From assembly GCF_001375515.1 (NCBI RefSeq), contig NZ_CTDX01000014.1:124001-188000 (forward strand): a DNA stretch of 64,000 bases. Reading direction: 5' to 3'. Positions 63,957 through 64,000 of this stretch are shown here, piece after piece; position 1 is the first letter of the stretch, and every line of letters begins with the position of its first letter. The DNA comes from Bacillus kwashiorkori. Its GTDB lineage: Bacteria; Bacillota; Bacilli; Bacillales; Caldibacillaceae. Below the pieces are notes generated by a model that saw only the letters and a list, made by a program, of their open reading frames with translations, was not told where the DNA came from and did not search any database. A program made the translations under genes and the position numbers.

Positions 63957-64000
63957 GTGAGAAGGGAGTTAAATTATTATCCCACAAATGCGCAAACTTA
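63957..64000 (+). CDS. Start of an unidentified gene (partial)
   Basis: GTG 63957 has a good GGTAGGTAGGTG site upstream and opens a frame (MRRELNYYPTNAQT) that runs off the window. Too short to identify. Confidence 0.4.
   Translation, partial: MRRELNYYPTNAQT

Noticed and set aside
1-64000. CRISPR arrays, tRNA or rRNA genes, prophage modules, toxin-antitoxin pairs
   Set aside because: No regularly spaced repeats, no cloverleaf or rRNA sequence, and no phage structural genes were seen on either strand.

Overview
The window reads as a chromosomal segment from an AT-rich, low-GC Gram-positive, endospore-forming member of the Bacillaceae. The evidence is gene content: a SinI/SinR pair, PdaA-type cortex deacetylase, SpoIIM-like and SpoVB-like membrane proteins, YuaF/FloT membrane-domain proteins, strong AGGAGG ribosome binding sites with frequent TTG/GTG starts, and a long right-hand block with the same gene order as the Bacillus subtilis yflG-yfkKJIH-yfkF-yfkD-pdaA-yfjO region. 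Formate C-acetyltransferase with its activase points to fermentative growth without oxygen.

Left part (1-11.6 kb): the end of a DHH/DHHA1 phosphoesterase, a membrane diguanylate cyclase, the histidine-degradation genes hutU-hutI-hutG (without hutH), a CzrA-like zinc sensor with a P-type zinc/cadmium ATPase, proC and a MATE exporter. An IS1634-type insertion sequence follows at about 11.9-13.9 kb, flanked by an identical 271-bp direct duplication.

Middle part (14-41.4 kb): a SpoIIM-like protein, YuaF-FloT, a lipoprotein serpin, a YloB-like calcium ATPase, a Fur-controlled feoA-feoB locus with a 45-residue Cys-rich FeoB-associated protein, a second diguanylate cyclase coupled to an unknown protein, an RDD protein, an amidase, a purine permease behind a guanine-type riboswitch, an ABC-F ATPase, a four-gene ABC exporter cassette, a SIMPL protein and a DUF819 permease. 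An IS66-family element (2388 bp, 8-bp target duplication) sits downstream of the last gene.

Right part (41.4-64 kb): a short-chain dehydrogenase, pflB-pflA behind two identical-geometry palindromes, a SpoVB/YkvU-like flippase, a TerC-family protein, a YbjQ-family protein, a YtiB carbonic anhydrase, then a rearranged Sin module (a SinR-like paralogue, a tiny SinI and a SinR in alternating orientations), and the map-yfk-pdaA-rlm block interrupted by a PerR-box-controlled P1B4-type metal ATPase. The last 400 bases hold degraded coding remnants and the start of an unidentified gene.

Metal and redox control recurs: predicted Fur sites at feo, PerR sites at the P1B4 ATPase, a CzrA-like site at the zinc ATPase and a candidate redox palindrome at pfl. 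Several intergenic regions carry long imperfect palindromes of about 100-130 bp that no annotated gene explains.
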